From Methanoregula sp. PtaB.Bin085 (GTDB taxonomy: Archaea > Halobacteriota > Methanomicrobia > Methanomicrobiales > Methanospirillaceae), in NCBI RefSeq assembly GCF_002067035.1, contig NZ_MVQB01000060.1, positions 39,499-103,498 on the forward strand: a stretch of DNA of 64,000 nt, in the 5' to 3' direction. The translations under genes were made by a program, and so were the position numbers. Positions within the stretch are counted from its first letter, which is position 1, and every line of letters starts with the position of its first letter. The notes below the pieces were generated by a model. It was not told where the DNA came from. It saw nothing but the letters and a program-made list of their open reading frames with translations, and did no database searches. Of this stretch, positions 18,690-27,189 are shown in pieces.

Positions 18690-19436
18690 ATGCATATACG
18701 ATCGCTTACATTCCTTCACGACAGGTTCCCAGAAGGAGATTGTTACCCGTTCAACCTTGCTGTTTTCACCAGCACGGAGAAGATTGCCTTCAATACGCCC
18801 GTCACCTTCTTCATTGGCGAGAATGGTACTGGGAAATCAACACTGCTCCGGGCAATCGCCCGGAATGCGGGCATTCATGTCTGGGAAGAGCATGAGGGGA
18901 GGCGGGACAGCAGAAACCTGCATGAAGACCTGCTGCACCAGGTTCTCCGGATCGAGTGGTCAGAAGGGAAGGTGACGGGATCGTTTTTTGCTTCAGAACA
19001 TTTCCGCCATTTTGCCGAGGCTCTTGATCAGTGGAGCAGGGCAGATGCCGGCTGTCTTGACTATTTCGGCAGCACCTCGCTCATAGTAAAATCCCACGGG
19101 CAGTCGCATATGGCGTTTTTTGAGAACCGCTTCGCACGGAAAGGATTGTACCTGCTCGATGAACCCGAGAATGCTCTCTCGCCAAAACGGCAGCTTGAAC
19201 TGCTGCACCTGCTTCGGGGATTCTCAAAACGCGGGGACGCGCAGTTCATCATCGCCACCCATTCCCCGCTCCTCCTTGCGCTGCCGGAGGCGGAAATATT
19301 CAGCTTTGGCAAGGCCCCGATACAGAAGGTCACGTACGAGGATACGGATTATTACCAGGTTTACCGCGACTTCCTTATCGGGAGGGAGAAGTACCTGGGA
19401 TACGGAGAAAAAGACCGGGACATCAGCCCCGCCTGA
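18690..19436 (+). CDS. Stand-alone ABC-type AAA ATPase
   Basis: 248 residues: an N-terminal beta region, Walker A GENGTGKST (residues ~42-50), a helical insert, then Walker B LYLLDEPENALSP and the His switch ATHSPLLLALPE. There is no membrane domain, and the signature region is degenerate (FFENRFARKG). Such short ATPases of the AAA_21 or SMC-like kind are widespread; a role cannot be named. The last 14 bases overlap the convergent lipoprotein gene. Confidence 0.8.
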   Translation: MHIRSLTFLHDRFPEGDCYPFNLAVFTSTEKIAFNTPVTFFIGENGTGKSTLLRAIARNAGIHVWEEHEGRRDSRNLHEDLLHQVLRIEWSEGKVTGSFFASEHFRHFAEALDQWSRADAGCLDYFGSTSLIVKSHGQSHMAFFENRFARKGLYLLDEPENALSPKRQLELLHLLRGFSKRGDAQFIIATHSPLLLALPEAEIFSFGKAPIQKVTYEDTDYYQVYRDFLIGREKYLGYGEKDRDISPA

Positions 19437-19875
19437 ACGAATCGATTGCGACGCTGTAAGGAGAACCGTCTTCCATATAGATCAGTTCGATCTCGTTTTC
19501 CCCCACGATCTCGCCGATACAGTACCCGCCGTACTCTTCAGTGATAAAGAGCGTCCTGCCGTCCCGCCCGATTGCACCGGCAAATCCGGATACGGATTCA
19601 TTGCCGTTCAGCGTGAACAGAATTTTACCGGCAAAGATGCGGCCCTTCTGCTCCGTAACATTCATTTTTACAATAAGATTGTGGTACTCTGAAAAGCCCG
19701 TTCCCTGGTCATACCCCTGCATGGGTCCGGTCCATGTGCCTGTCAGATCAGGTATACCGGCTCCTGATGTTGAGCCGCCGCCAACAGCCCCGGACTGCTG
19801 TGCAGGTGCTGCAGCAGTACACCCGCTGGCAGCAACGGTCAGGAGACAAAGAAGGATTATTCCTGCTGTTTTCAT
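19423..19875 (-). CDS. Predicted lipoprotein, unknown function
   Basis: 150 residues. A short signal peptide ends in a lipobox (TVAASGC, Cys about 19), so it should be lipid-anchored outside the cell. A Gly/Ser linker precedes a beta-rich domain with LTGTWTGPMQGYD, GRIFAGKILFTLNG and GYCIGEIVGENEIELIYME, which looks like a small barrel. The family is not recognised. It is convergent with the ATPase gene. Confidence 0.7.
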   Translation of the reverse strand: MKTAGIILLCLLTVAASGCTAAAPAQQSGAVGGGSTSGAGIPDLTGTWTGPMQGYDQGTGFSEYHNLIVKMNVTEQKGRIFAGKILFTLNGNESVSGFAGAIGRDGRTLFITEEYGGYCIGEIVGENEIELIYMEDGSPYSVAIDSFRRG

Positions 19876-19937
19876 ATCCAGTCCATGAAGTATCAGGGAA
19901 GATAATCCTTCGGGTTCTGGCGAAAAAAGAAAATTGC

Positions 19938-20795
19938 TTATGCAACTTTTGTCATGTTCCAGAAATCCGGATCAGTAATGCGGAAGGACCCGCCATCGAA
20001 CGATCCACGATAATTATAGTTACCGCGCTTTATCCGGTACTCATATCTCCCCATGCCGAGATCGGCCTTCGACCAGGTTCCCATCCTAAGAAGCGTTCCC
20101 TGGTTATTATCATAAAATAAAATAACACCATCTTCTCTGAAGGTCCATCGGATATCCGGGGAGTGATCGAGCGGGACGGACTTGTAATTGTATTCGTAAT
20201 TTCCAGCTCTTGAGTAATAATTGGTTTTCGGGTCAAACTGCAGCTTGTCGAAGATGAACGAACCGATAACGGGATCGTTCTGGACTATAGGTTTCCCGAG
20301 TGGGGGTACCGTGGGATCGGGTGCGATTGGCATGCATCCCGTGGAGGTCTGATAACAATCTGTGGTTTTTGCCACAACCGGAGTATGGACAGCTGTGACC
20401 CCGCTGGCAGGTGTCGGGGATGATGCAACAGGCTGCGATGAAGAGGCAACCGGGAGGACTCCCCCAAGCCCCGGCACAATGGCAAGTGCTATGGTCCCGA
20501 TGAGGAGGAGGAGGGATATGATTGAAAAGAGCACCTGGAGGGATCCAAGGATTTCGGCAATCCTGCGCAGGGGATCGTCGTCAGGCCGGAAGAGTTGCTC
20601 GTAAATCAGGAATGATGCAAAATTCAGCCCGATCAGAATGGTAGCAAACGTTCCGGTATGTACCAGGGCTGCATCGATTCCCGACCTGAGTATCCAAAAG
20701 AGGATCAGGATGATGAAAAAGACGACGTTGACAAGCAGGGTGAATTTTATTAAATTTGCCAGTGTCGGACGTCTTTCATCAGAATAAATCGCCAT
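19938..20795 (-). CDS. Membrane-anchored protein with extracellular beta-rich domain
   Basis: 285 residues from ATG 20795. Three hydrophobic segments occupy residues ~15-120, followed by a Pro/Ser/Thr/Val linker and a C-terminal domain of about 110 residues with IVQNDPVIGSFIFDKLQFDP, IRWTFREDGVILFYDN and YRGSFDGGSFRITDPDFWNM. The repeated aromatic-Gly strands suggest a lipocalin-like or other small barrel exposed outside. The frame is open to 20843, but the extra 16 residues look non-coding. Function is unknown. Confidence 0.65.
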   Translation of the reverse strand: MAIYSDERRPTLANLIKFTLLVNVVFFIILILFWILRSGIDAALVHTGTFATILIGLNFASFLIYEQLFRPDDDPLRRIAEILGSLQVLFSIISLLLLIGTIALAIVPGLGGVLPVASSSQPVASSPTPASGVTAVHTPVVAKTTDCYQTSTGCMPIAPDPTVPPLGKPIVQNDPVIGSFIFDKLQFDPKTNYYSRAGNYEYNYKSVPLDHSPDIRWTFREDGVILFYDNNQGTLLRMGTWSKADLGMGRYEYRIKRGNYNYRGSFDGGSFRITDPDFWNMTKVA

Positions 20796-21018
20796 AGGGA
20801 AGTTTTGGGGAATTCGACTGATAAATATTTCTATAATTTTCACATTTTCCTGTCAGACAAATAATCGATCTGGATGAGAATTGCAGTTATTCTTTCCGGA
20901 TTGTCGTGAATTATCCTCCATGACTTGATCCGGTCACTGCTCCCGATACCTTATGGCCAGAGAGTAGAAAATACTTAACCCATGTCGACAAACGTCTCAC
21001 CAGAAGACTCTTTCCGCT

Positions 21019-22359
21019 GTGCCGGAAGACAAAAACAATCAAAGGGGACGAACCGGTATGGAAGAAATTGAGGATATCATTGCCTCAGCAGAAGAAGATG
21101 CAGGGGATTTCCCGGATGATGACGAGGATTCCGCTTCGCTTACATGGACAATAGTCGATGGAAATACCGCAATAAAACAAACCGACAGGGCTGCTTTTCT
21201 GTACCGGGAAACGATCCTTCCGCTGCCAGTTCAGGAGTTTTTCGGTGTCCTGAACCTAGATCCCGGCCATAAGAAACGGCTCGTTCTGCTTTATGGCACC
21301 CGCAGGTTCGATACGTATATTGAGAAAACCGTCCACACCTCACCAGTAACCAGGATGATATGGAAAGCAGATTTTGCAGCAATGCTCAACCAGCAGTATC
21401 CCCTGTGGCTTGATTTCTTCAAAAAAACCCGGGCTGAAGCCGTTGATGCGCCAACGATCCAGTTTACCAGGAGGCGGGATCCCGACCATTTTGACCTGGA
21501 ACTCGAGGGGGCCTGCTCACAGGAAACAGCAGGTGATTTCGAAGTCCCGTACAGTCCAGGGGATACGGTTGACAACGATACGCTCAGGACCGCGTTCCGG
21601 TGCGGTCCGCAGGGTGCGATACGGCGGTCCCACGGCATTAACAGCCTGGTCCTTGTGTCTGACCACACCAGCTCCTCGAACGAGGATAAGTGGATCGGGA
21701 AGGTCTTCCACTTTACCGGTCCGGGATCCGGGAACGAGCGGGGTCTGTCGTCTCCCCTCAACAAGACGCTCGCTGGGTCACCGGAGAGCGGCATCAGGCT
21801 CTTTTTATTCGAGGTGTTCGAAGATGCAAAATACGTGTTCATTGGCGAAGCAGAGCTCGCAGACAGCCCCTACCGTTCCCGGCAGGCGGACGGCGGGAAA
21901 AATCCGCATGATGTCTATGTCTTTCCCCTGAAACTCAAAGGAGGAGGGCGGCCGCCGGTTACCCGGAAAGATCTGTCGAAAGAAATTACAGGGTCTGCCC
22001 AGAAAAAAGGAAAGCCCCTGCCGCTCCCCGAGCTGGAGTTCCAGGCACGGTATGCAGTCAAAACGGGAGGCAGGCGGGAAGTGGTCTCAGAGGTTTTCGA
22101 GCCCGACCGGATCGTTTCAGAATATGCAAGGCGCCGGGCAAACGGCACCTGTCAGCTCTGTAACCAGAATGCACCTTTTGTTACAGCAGATGGTGAACCA
22201 TACCTCGAGATTCACCATATCATTCCGCTCATCGATGGGGGGGAGGATGTGATCGGGAATGTTGTTGCCCTCTGTCCCAACTGCCACCGGAAGATGCATC
22301 TCCTGAACCTGCCTCCGGACGTAGCCCTGCTGAAAAGGAGGACCGAAGGAAAGAACTGA
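21019..22359 (+). CDS. SRA-HNH nuclease, McrA-like modification-dependent restriction enzyme candidate
   Basis: 446 residues. The N-terminal ~190 residues are not recognised, apart from an acidic leader. Residues ~190-315 look like an SRA/YDG modified-base reader of the ScoMcrA type (GAIRRSHGINSLVLVSDH, VFHFTGPGSGNERG, DVYVFPLKL). The C-terminal ~65 residues are a complete HNH nuclease: CQLCNQNAPF, the catalytic LEIHHIIPLIDGG, and NVVALCPNCHRKMH with the second CxxC. Such proteins cut DNA carrying modified cytosine or phosphorothioate. The start may be GTG 21019 or ATG 21058. No methylase or Dnd genes are nearby, as expected for a type IV enzyme acting alone. Confidence 0.8.
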   Translation: MPEDKNNQRGRTGMEEIEDIIASAEEDAGDFPDDDEDSASLTWTIVDGNTAIKQTDRAAFLYRETILPLPVQEFFGVLNLDPGHKKRLVLLYGTRRFDTYIEKTVHTSPVTRMIWKADFAAMLNQQYPLWLDFFKKTRAEAVDAPTIQFTRRRDPDHFDLELEGACSQETAGDFEVPYSPGDTVDNDTLRTAFRCGPQGAIRRSHGINSLVLVSDHTSSSNEDKWIGKVFHFTGPGSGNERGLSSPLNKTLAGSPESGIRLFLFEVFEDAKYVFIGEAELADSPYRSRQADGGKNPHDVYVFPLKLKGGGRPPVTRKDLSKEITGSAQKKGKPLPLPELEFQARYAVKTGGRREVVSEVFEPDRIVSEYARRRANGTCQLCNQNAPFVTADGEPYLEIHHIIPLIDGGEDVIGNVVALCPNCHRKMHLLNLPPDVALLKRRTEGKN

Positions 22360-22490
22360 TGTACCGGGTTCAATTCCCGGCATTTAATCCATACTGCACT
22401 GAACCGGAGCAATCAGTTTCAGATAATCGTAAAATCAAAAAAAGGGAGGCAACCAAACCAGATATGTGCGGAAACCGGCCGGAAGGGAAT

Positions 22491-23012
22491 ATGAAAAACA
22501 TTGTCCTTATCGGCATGCCGGGCGCTGGAAAGAGCACAACCGGTGTTATTCTCGCAAAAGCGTTGCGACGCAATTTCATCGATACTGACATCATGATACA
22601 GGAGCGTTCAGGAAGGCTCCTGCAGGAGATCATTGATACCGATGGGCCCGATGCACTCAAGCGAATCGAGGAGGAGACAATCCTTTCCCTTCATACCAGG
22701 AATTCGGTTATCGCCACGGGCGGAAGCGTGGTCTTCAGCAGCCGCTCGATGCTGCATCTCAGTCGGGATGGAATTATCATATACCTGCACGTTTCATTTG
22801 AAGAGATGGAAAAGAGACTCCGGAATATCATGACGCGGGGTATCATCCTCTCACCCGGCGAAACGCTCCATGAAATGTATGACGAGAGAATCCCGCTCTA
22901 TGAACGGTATGCTGATTTCACGATCGATTGCTCAGATGAGGATTTCGAGGCGGTTGTTGGTAAGATAATGAGGGTGGTTGCGCCGGAAGGGATCGTGTCA
23001 GTACCCTCGTAG
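22491..23012 (+). CDS. Bacterial-type shikimate-kinase-like P-loop kinase, divergent active site
   Basis: 173 residues starting MKNIVLIGMPGAGKST after a GGAAGG-type ribosome site. It has the shikimate kinase layout: Walker A GMPGAGKS, FIDTDIMI with the substrate-binding Asp, IATGGSVV, a lid with RLRNIMTRGI and the C-terminal RIPLYERYAD with its substrate Arg. Two shikimate contacts differ: the usual GGG is GGS, and the FRxxE position reads LKRIE (Arg to Lys, with an Arg one residue on). Most archaea use an unrelated GHMP shikimate kinase, so this is either an acquired AroK or a kinase with another substrate. Confidence 0.75.
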   Translation: MKNIVLIGMPGAGKSTTGVILAKALRRNFIDTDIMIQERSGRLLQEIIDTDGPDALKRIEEETILSLHTRNSVIATGGSVVFSSRSMLHLSRDGIIIYLHVSFEEMEKRLRNIMTRGIILSPGETLHEMYDERIPLYERYADFTIDCSDEDFEAVVGKIMRVVAPEGIVSVPS

Positions 23013-23113
23013 ATTTAATGACGTATCGGGGACTTCATCAGAAAAGGAGCATTCAGGACAGTAACCTTAAGTTCAGAATGACGCAAAGAACGATCCAGTC
23101 ACATCAGAATACG

Positions 23114-23329
23114 TCAGTCATCGTCTTCATAGTCATCGTTCATTTCCGGCCACAGATATTCGTCGTTGGCAGGGTTCCTCGTATCATCTTCATACGGCCG
23201 GAGATCCCGTAGCGGATCATCCTCAGGATCCCGCTCACCCCACTGATCGTCGTTCTTTATCCTTCTGATGTGCCTGTCGACGGCATTACCGCTCTTGTCT
23301 GCTGACTGGCGCCGTTTGCCCTTTACCAT
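23114..23329 (-). CDS. Small highly charged protein, unknown
   Basis: 71 residues from ATG 23329. The N-terminus is basic (MVKGKRRQSADKSGNAVDR) and the C-terminus extremely acidic (about 18 Asp/Glu in the last 40 residues). There is no predicted membrane segment and no known domain. A GGTGGG sits about ten bases before the ATG. It lies alone between the kinase and archaeosortase genes. The call rests on composition and open frame only. Confidence 0.4.
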   Translation of the reverse strand: MVKGKRRQSADKSGNAVDRHIRRIKNDDQWGERDPEDDPLRDLRPYEDDTRNPANDEYLWPEMNDDYEDDD

Positions 23330-23422
23330 ATGATCCCACCACACCCTGACGGTTATGCTGAAAATCAAAACTCAATCCACATTTCAGAAATAAAAAGATT
23401 TGCAATGGGAGCAGAAAACCTG

Positions 23423-24229
23423 TCAGGGGGATGCTCTTCCTCCAAGACTGAGAAGTCGCTTCCGATAAACACCGACAACCTCACGGCCAAAGATGCTGAG
23501 ATGGGGAATAATCCGGATTACTGCTCCCATCAGTACCAGGAGGAAGATGAGCCCGAGTATCTCAGCACACACATTATGTGCCCAGAAGAAGTTTGCATCG
23601 CCGGTCCCCGTTGGATCCGGCAATGAACCGAACCATTTGTCTGAAACTGCAATGAATAGTACGGAAACCCGGAGCAGGTTAAGAAGGAATATCGGGGGAA
23701 CGATGATGAGAAATGCCTGGATAGCCTGCCGGGGGGTGAGATCCTTTTCTGAAGCAACGATCCCGAGCATCATCGCTATCGCCACAATACCTGTGCAGCC
23801 AAGGATGATCTGGTTGGCAAACCCGTTCTCGAAGATCACATCCCATGCAAGCATCCTGGGATGGTGGCCGAGTGCTGTAATGATCATAAACGATATCGTG
23901 ACCACAAGCGTAATGAGCCCGTTTCCCAGGGCAGGAACAAGCATGAACGGCACCAGTATAATGGTGGCGATCGCCGCGGCACGGGAGAGCTGAAGAACAA
24001 CGGTATCTTCCCGAAGCAGACAATCCACGGTTATTACGAGAAAAGGAAGCGATACCAGGGCCAGCAGGGGATACAGGAAGTTCGCTTCACGGAGGAGAGC
24101 GGGCATCTCTGACCAGAGATTGAGAACAATGCAGGTCCAGCCGGCGATTGCAGGATATTTACGGTACTTCCCTGCAATAAAAAAACCAAGGAACGAGAGG
24201 AACGCTGCACCGATGATAATGTCACTCAT
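23423..24229 (-). CDS. artA: Archaeosortase A
   Basis: A 268-residue polytopic membrane protein of the exosortase/archaeosortase family, the transpeptidase-like enzyme that removes PGF-CTERM tails and links surface proteins to a lipid. The catalytic signatures are visible: QIILGCTGIVAIAMM with the nucleophile Cys (about residue 143), PIFLLNLLRVSVLF with the Arg, and FFWAHNVCAE with the His. About seven hydrophobic segments surround them. A candidate substrate with a PGF tail is encoded at 6536-7555, and two exported proteins with related KSP tails follow at 25163 and 25973. Confidence 0.88.
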   Translation of the reverse strand: MSDIIIGAAFLSFLGFFIAGKYRKYPAIAGWTCIVLNLWSEMPALLREANFLYPLLALVSLPFLVITVDCLLREDTVVLQLSRAAAIATIILVPFMLVPALGNGLITLVVTISFMIITALGHHPRMLAWDVIFENGFANQIILGCTGIVAIAMMLGIVASEKDLTPRQAIQAFLIIVPPIFLLNLLRVSVLFIAVSDKWFGSLPDPTGTGDANFFWAHNVCAEILGLIFLLVLMGAVIRIIPHLSIFGREVVGVYRKRLLSLGGRASP

Positions 24230-24337
24230 GGGGAACCTGCGAAAAGTTCTGGTACCCGTTCACCGGCCGGTTTAATATTGCTATGGATTTGCGGGGCACA
24301 AAGGATATCATCAAACACATCCTGCACTCTTGTACTC

Positions 24338-25021
24338 ATGCCCCGCATACCAGCAATTCCATTCATAACTGCAGTCTGTCTTGTCCTGTGTGGAGTGTTT
24401 CTGAGCGGGTGCGCCGAGAATCCCCGGACGCTGACACCGGACACAGGATCTGTCAGGATCCTTTCGTCGCCTCCAGGAGCGGAGGTCTATCTTAACGGGG
24501 AATACCGGGGGACGACTCCCGCTGCCATCAGCGGTATCCCGGCAGGTAACTACTCGCTTGAGCTGCGTGCGAACGGGTATGATCGCTGGACATCTCCTGT
24601 TATCATACAGCGCGGGGGCCTGGCGAACATCTCGGCAACACTGGATATTATCCCCGGAACCTCCGTGCCGGTGACATTCACTCCGGCAGTCACTGCCACA
24701 GCGCTGAAGGGAAACCCGGATATCCACATCGACGGTTACTGGATGTATCCGCCGGGAACTTCCGGTACTACCGAAAACATGGTACCCCTCCTTATCCACG
24801 CCAATGGATTTAATGTCGGGGATGCCGATGCAAGGGTTGTTACGGCATCTGCAAACCTGTACTATGGGGGGCGCCAGATCTGCTGGAAGACCGTTTACTT
24901 CGGGACCCTGAAAGCCGGCGGCCATGTTATAACGGAAACGATGATCTCCTGCCCCCTGCCATCGAACCTGAAGAGTGCAGATCTGACAATCCGGTTCGAA
25001 AACATCGTTATTTCCCGTTAA
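24338..25021 (+). CDS. PEGA-domain lipoprotein
   Basis: 227 residues from ATG 24338. The signal peptide ends in a lipobox (VFLSGC). A PEGA domain follows: VRILSSPPGAEVYLNGEYRG, then TPAAISGIPAGNYSLELRA and GYDRW, a surface beta module. The C-terminal ~110 residues form another beta-rich region containing DIHIDGYWMYPPG, unassigned. ATG 24338 is chosen over the longer frame from 24278 because it begins the signal peptide. Confidence 0.8.
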   Translation: MPRIPAIPFITAVCLVLCGVFLSGCAENPRTLTPDTGSVRILSSPPGAEVYLNGEYRGTTPAAISGIPAGNYSLELRANGYDRWTSPVIIQRGGLANISATLDIIPGTSVPVTFTPAVTATALKGNPDIHIDGYWMYPPGTSGTTENMVPLLIHANGFNVGDADARVVTASANLYYGGRQICWKTVYFGTLKAGGHVITETMISCPLPSNLKSADLTIRFENIVISR

Positions 25022-25162
25022 CGGCACCGGAAGATACTTTCCGTCCGGGTGTTGACCGGATCTGCAATGCTCACGGGTCCTGGTTTCAGGTATTTTCCCG
25101 AAAAGGGGGATATGCCCGATCACTGATCTGGATCAACAGGGACAACTGGTTCTAACGAAAAA

Positions 25163-25867
25163 TTATTCCCTGCGCATTGTGACGAACGCGAGAATCACCA
25201 TGCCGATTGCGACAAGGATGGTGGTTAATCCCACCGGGGATTTTGTCTGGATGGGAGCCGGGCCTGATGGCCAGGTATAGGTTGGAGAGGGAGCAGCTTC
25301 CTGCACCTGTGTCTGCACAAGTGTCTGGACCGGTACCTGGACGGTGTTCTGAGCGGTGGCTGCAGCCGTCGTTTGTTTCAACGTCGTTGTTGCAGCGCCG
25401 CCAACAACCAGCCCTGATGATCCCCACTGCCGGAAACAGTATTTTGCAACTGACCCGCCGGATACTGATTCCTGGCCGCATGTCGTCTTCGTACACTGCA
25501 CGTACCCGTTCGTTCCCCATTTAGAGAGAGCACTACCTTCCGAAAGGCATTCACAGGGAGCCTGGCAGGTCGTTGTAGCTGCCGAGGCTGAGCCCCCAAT
25601 GGGATGTAGGCAATAATACTGGATCATTGCATTCGCACTCTGGCCGCACACATTCTTGTTGCACCGATCGTACCCTTCGGGACCCCATCGTGCTGCAGCT
25701 TCATTTTCCGAGATGCATTCGCATGGCGCACTGCAGGTATAATATTGCCCTCCGGCCGAGGGATGCTCATTTTCTGCGCCGATTGACGTAGCTGCGCCCG
25801 CTATGCCGCACATGACTGCTATCATTCCGATGAACAGCACAATCCTGACATACTGGTTCCTTATCAT
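25163..25867 (-). CDS. Exported Cys-rich protein with two six-Cys repeats and a C-terminal anchor
   Basis: 234 residues. A signal peptide (RIVLFIGMIAVMCGIAGA) is followed by two copies of a ~45-residue domain: C-x-APCEC-x-SE...WG-x-x-GY-x-x-C-x-K-x-x-CGQ...YC, at residues ~44-86 and ~100-145. Six conserved Cys per copy suggest disulfides or a metal site. A Thr/Gln/Val linker leads to a tail that begins KSPVGLTTILVAIGMVIL and ends RRE, resembling a sorting signal but lacking the exact PGF. The family is unknown. A single-repeat paralogue lies 105 bases away. Confidence 0.72.
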   Translation of the reverse strand: MIRNQYVRIVLFIGMIAVMCGIAGAATSIGAENEHPSAGGQYYTCSAPCECISENEAAARWGPEGYDRCNKNVCGQSANAMIQYYCLHPIGGSASAATTTCQAPCECLSEGSALSKWGTNGYVQCTKTTCGQESVSGGSVAKYCFRQWGSSGLVVGGAATTTLKQTTAAATAQNTVQVPVQTLVQTQVQEAAPSPTYTWPSGPAPIQTKSPVGLTTILVAIGMVILAFVTMRRE

Positions 25868-25972
25868 TTCCTGTCACCACTCACCGGCCCCCTTCACCGC
25901 GCCGGGATTCTCATATGATGATCCGGTTGACCCGGTATTATACGGTTTGTTTTTATTTTTTAAAAAGGGAGA

Positions 25973-26398
25973 TTATTTCCTTCTCAGGCCTGCTGCAACA
26001 GGAAGTACCAGTCCAATCGCTGCAAGAATCGTGATAATCCCTGAAGGGGATTTCTGGGTAGCTCCTGCCGCAGCAGGTGCCCCGGCAGCCGGCGCCTGGG
26101 CTTGTGCCGGTGGCGCTGCCGAGGATCCTTTCTGGTGGAGGCAGTAGTACTGCACCATCGCATCGGCGCTCTGCCCGCACACGGTCTTGCTGCAATATTC
26201 ATACCCGTCAGTACCCCATCGCTGCATGGCCTGCGTGAGGGACATGCACTCGCATGGGGCGGTACATGTCGGCGCATCCGCGCCCGATGTTTCGTGAGGC
26301 TCTGCAACAATTCCCATCCCGGCAGCACTCACCGTGCCGCACAGGACTGCAGCCAGTCCGATAAGAAAAACAGTCCTGAAATAATCAATTGTTTTCAT
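25973..26398 (-). CDS. Exported Cys-rich protein with one six-Cys repeat and a C-terminal anchor
   Basis: 141 residues, a paralogue of the adjacent protein. A signal peptide (TVFLIGLAAVLCGTVSA) precedes one copy of the six-Cys domain: CTAPCECMS, RWGTDGYEYCSKTVCGQ and QYYCLH (residues ~45-90). An Ala/Pro/Gln linker of about 25 residues follows, then the tail KSPSGIITILAAIGLVLP ending in RRK. The tail shares KSP, a Gly two residues on, TIL and AIG with the neighbour, and ends in Arg-Arg. Confidence 0.72.
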   Translation of the reverse strand: MKTIDYFRTVFLIGLAAVLCGTVSAAGMGIVAEPHETSGADAPTCTAPCECMSLTQAMQRWGTDGYEYCSKTVCGQSADAMVQYYCLHQKGSSAAPPAQAQAPAAGAPAAAGATQKSPSGIITILAAIGLVLPVAAGLRRK

Positions 26399-26565
26399 CG
26401 CTGATCATCCTCAACCGACAGGTCCTGATTTCCTGCCGGATATATAGTACGGAGAATTGGCTGAACCGGTAATATACTTTTTGTTTCAGTCGAATCTCGC
26501 GAGGCGGGGTGAGACCTGAGAAGCAGCCAAAGGGTTCTTCGACTTGTCGAACCTCACACATGACA

Positions 26566-27129
26566 TCAATACGAATAAAACCGGATAATGAGATCGCCAG
26601 GGTATTCCCGTTTCTTAACAGTTACCGGATCGATCGTCGCACTGAAAAGCAGATCGAACACCACGGTATCAAGCCAGCCGGCCTTTTTCACATATTCTGG
26701 AAACAGACACCAACGACTTTTATCGTGTCATACCGCGCGGCAGGATTGCGGACCTGCTCCTTTGTTACCGACATGTACGGCATTGCAAGGCCGCCCATGA
26801 TTATTATATTTCTCGGATTCACAGCCGCTGTCTCACCGCTCACCTGCATACCAGTATCCGGGACCTCGTGCAGTTTCTGCGTCTTTGTTTCATCGAGATA
26901 TGGTACGAACACCTTGTGATAGTGCAATCCGCGACCGGCCATTGCGAGCACCCCGATAAACGGTGTACAGGTTCCCGTACAGCCATAGTATACGATATGG
27001 TCGCCCGGTTGCAGGCGCAGCCCTGGATGTACCCCGGAACGGCCGGAGGATGCCCGTGATCCCAAGATACGTTTCATTAATCATCATCTGCCGGAAAAGA
27101 GTTCTTCGTATTTCCATACCAGAATCCAT
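26566..27129 (-). pseudogene. DUF2124-family gene interrupted by two frameshifts
   Basis: Three frames on the minus strand join into one DUF2124-like protein of about 185 residues. The first frame gives INETYLGITGILRPFR, the second GVHPGLRLQPGDHIVYYG then CTGTCTPFIGVLAM and IIIMGGLAMPYM, the third KKAGWLDTVVFDLLFSATID. The first break is at a run of four C (plus strand, 27032-27035), where one extra base restores the frame. The second is near 26690-26697, also restored by one base. Both look like single-base deletions, so this is a young pseudogene or an assembly error. The family is a methanogen-centred protein of unknown function. Confidence 0.8.
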
Positions 27130-27189
27130 TTACCCGGCGATCCCCTGTTTCCTGCCGGCGGAAAAATATTTTTTTACCGGCATGCCAGT

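Noticed and set aside
22363..22383. A tRNA T-arm-like stem-loop (CCGGG TTCAATT CCCGG) followed by CCA-like sequence
   Set aside because: No acceptor, D or anticodon arm can be formed upstream, because the sequence there codes for the end of the HNH nuclease. It might be an attachment-site scar, but no integrase or matching tRNA is in the window.
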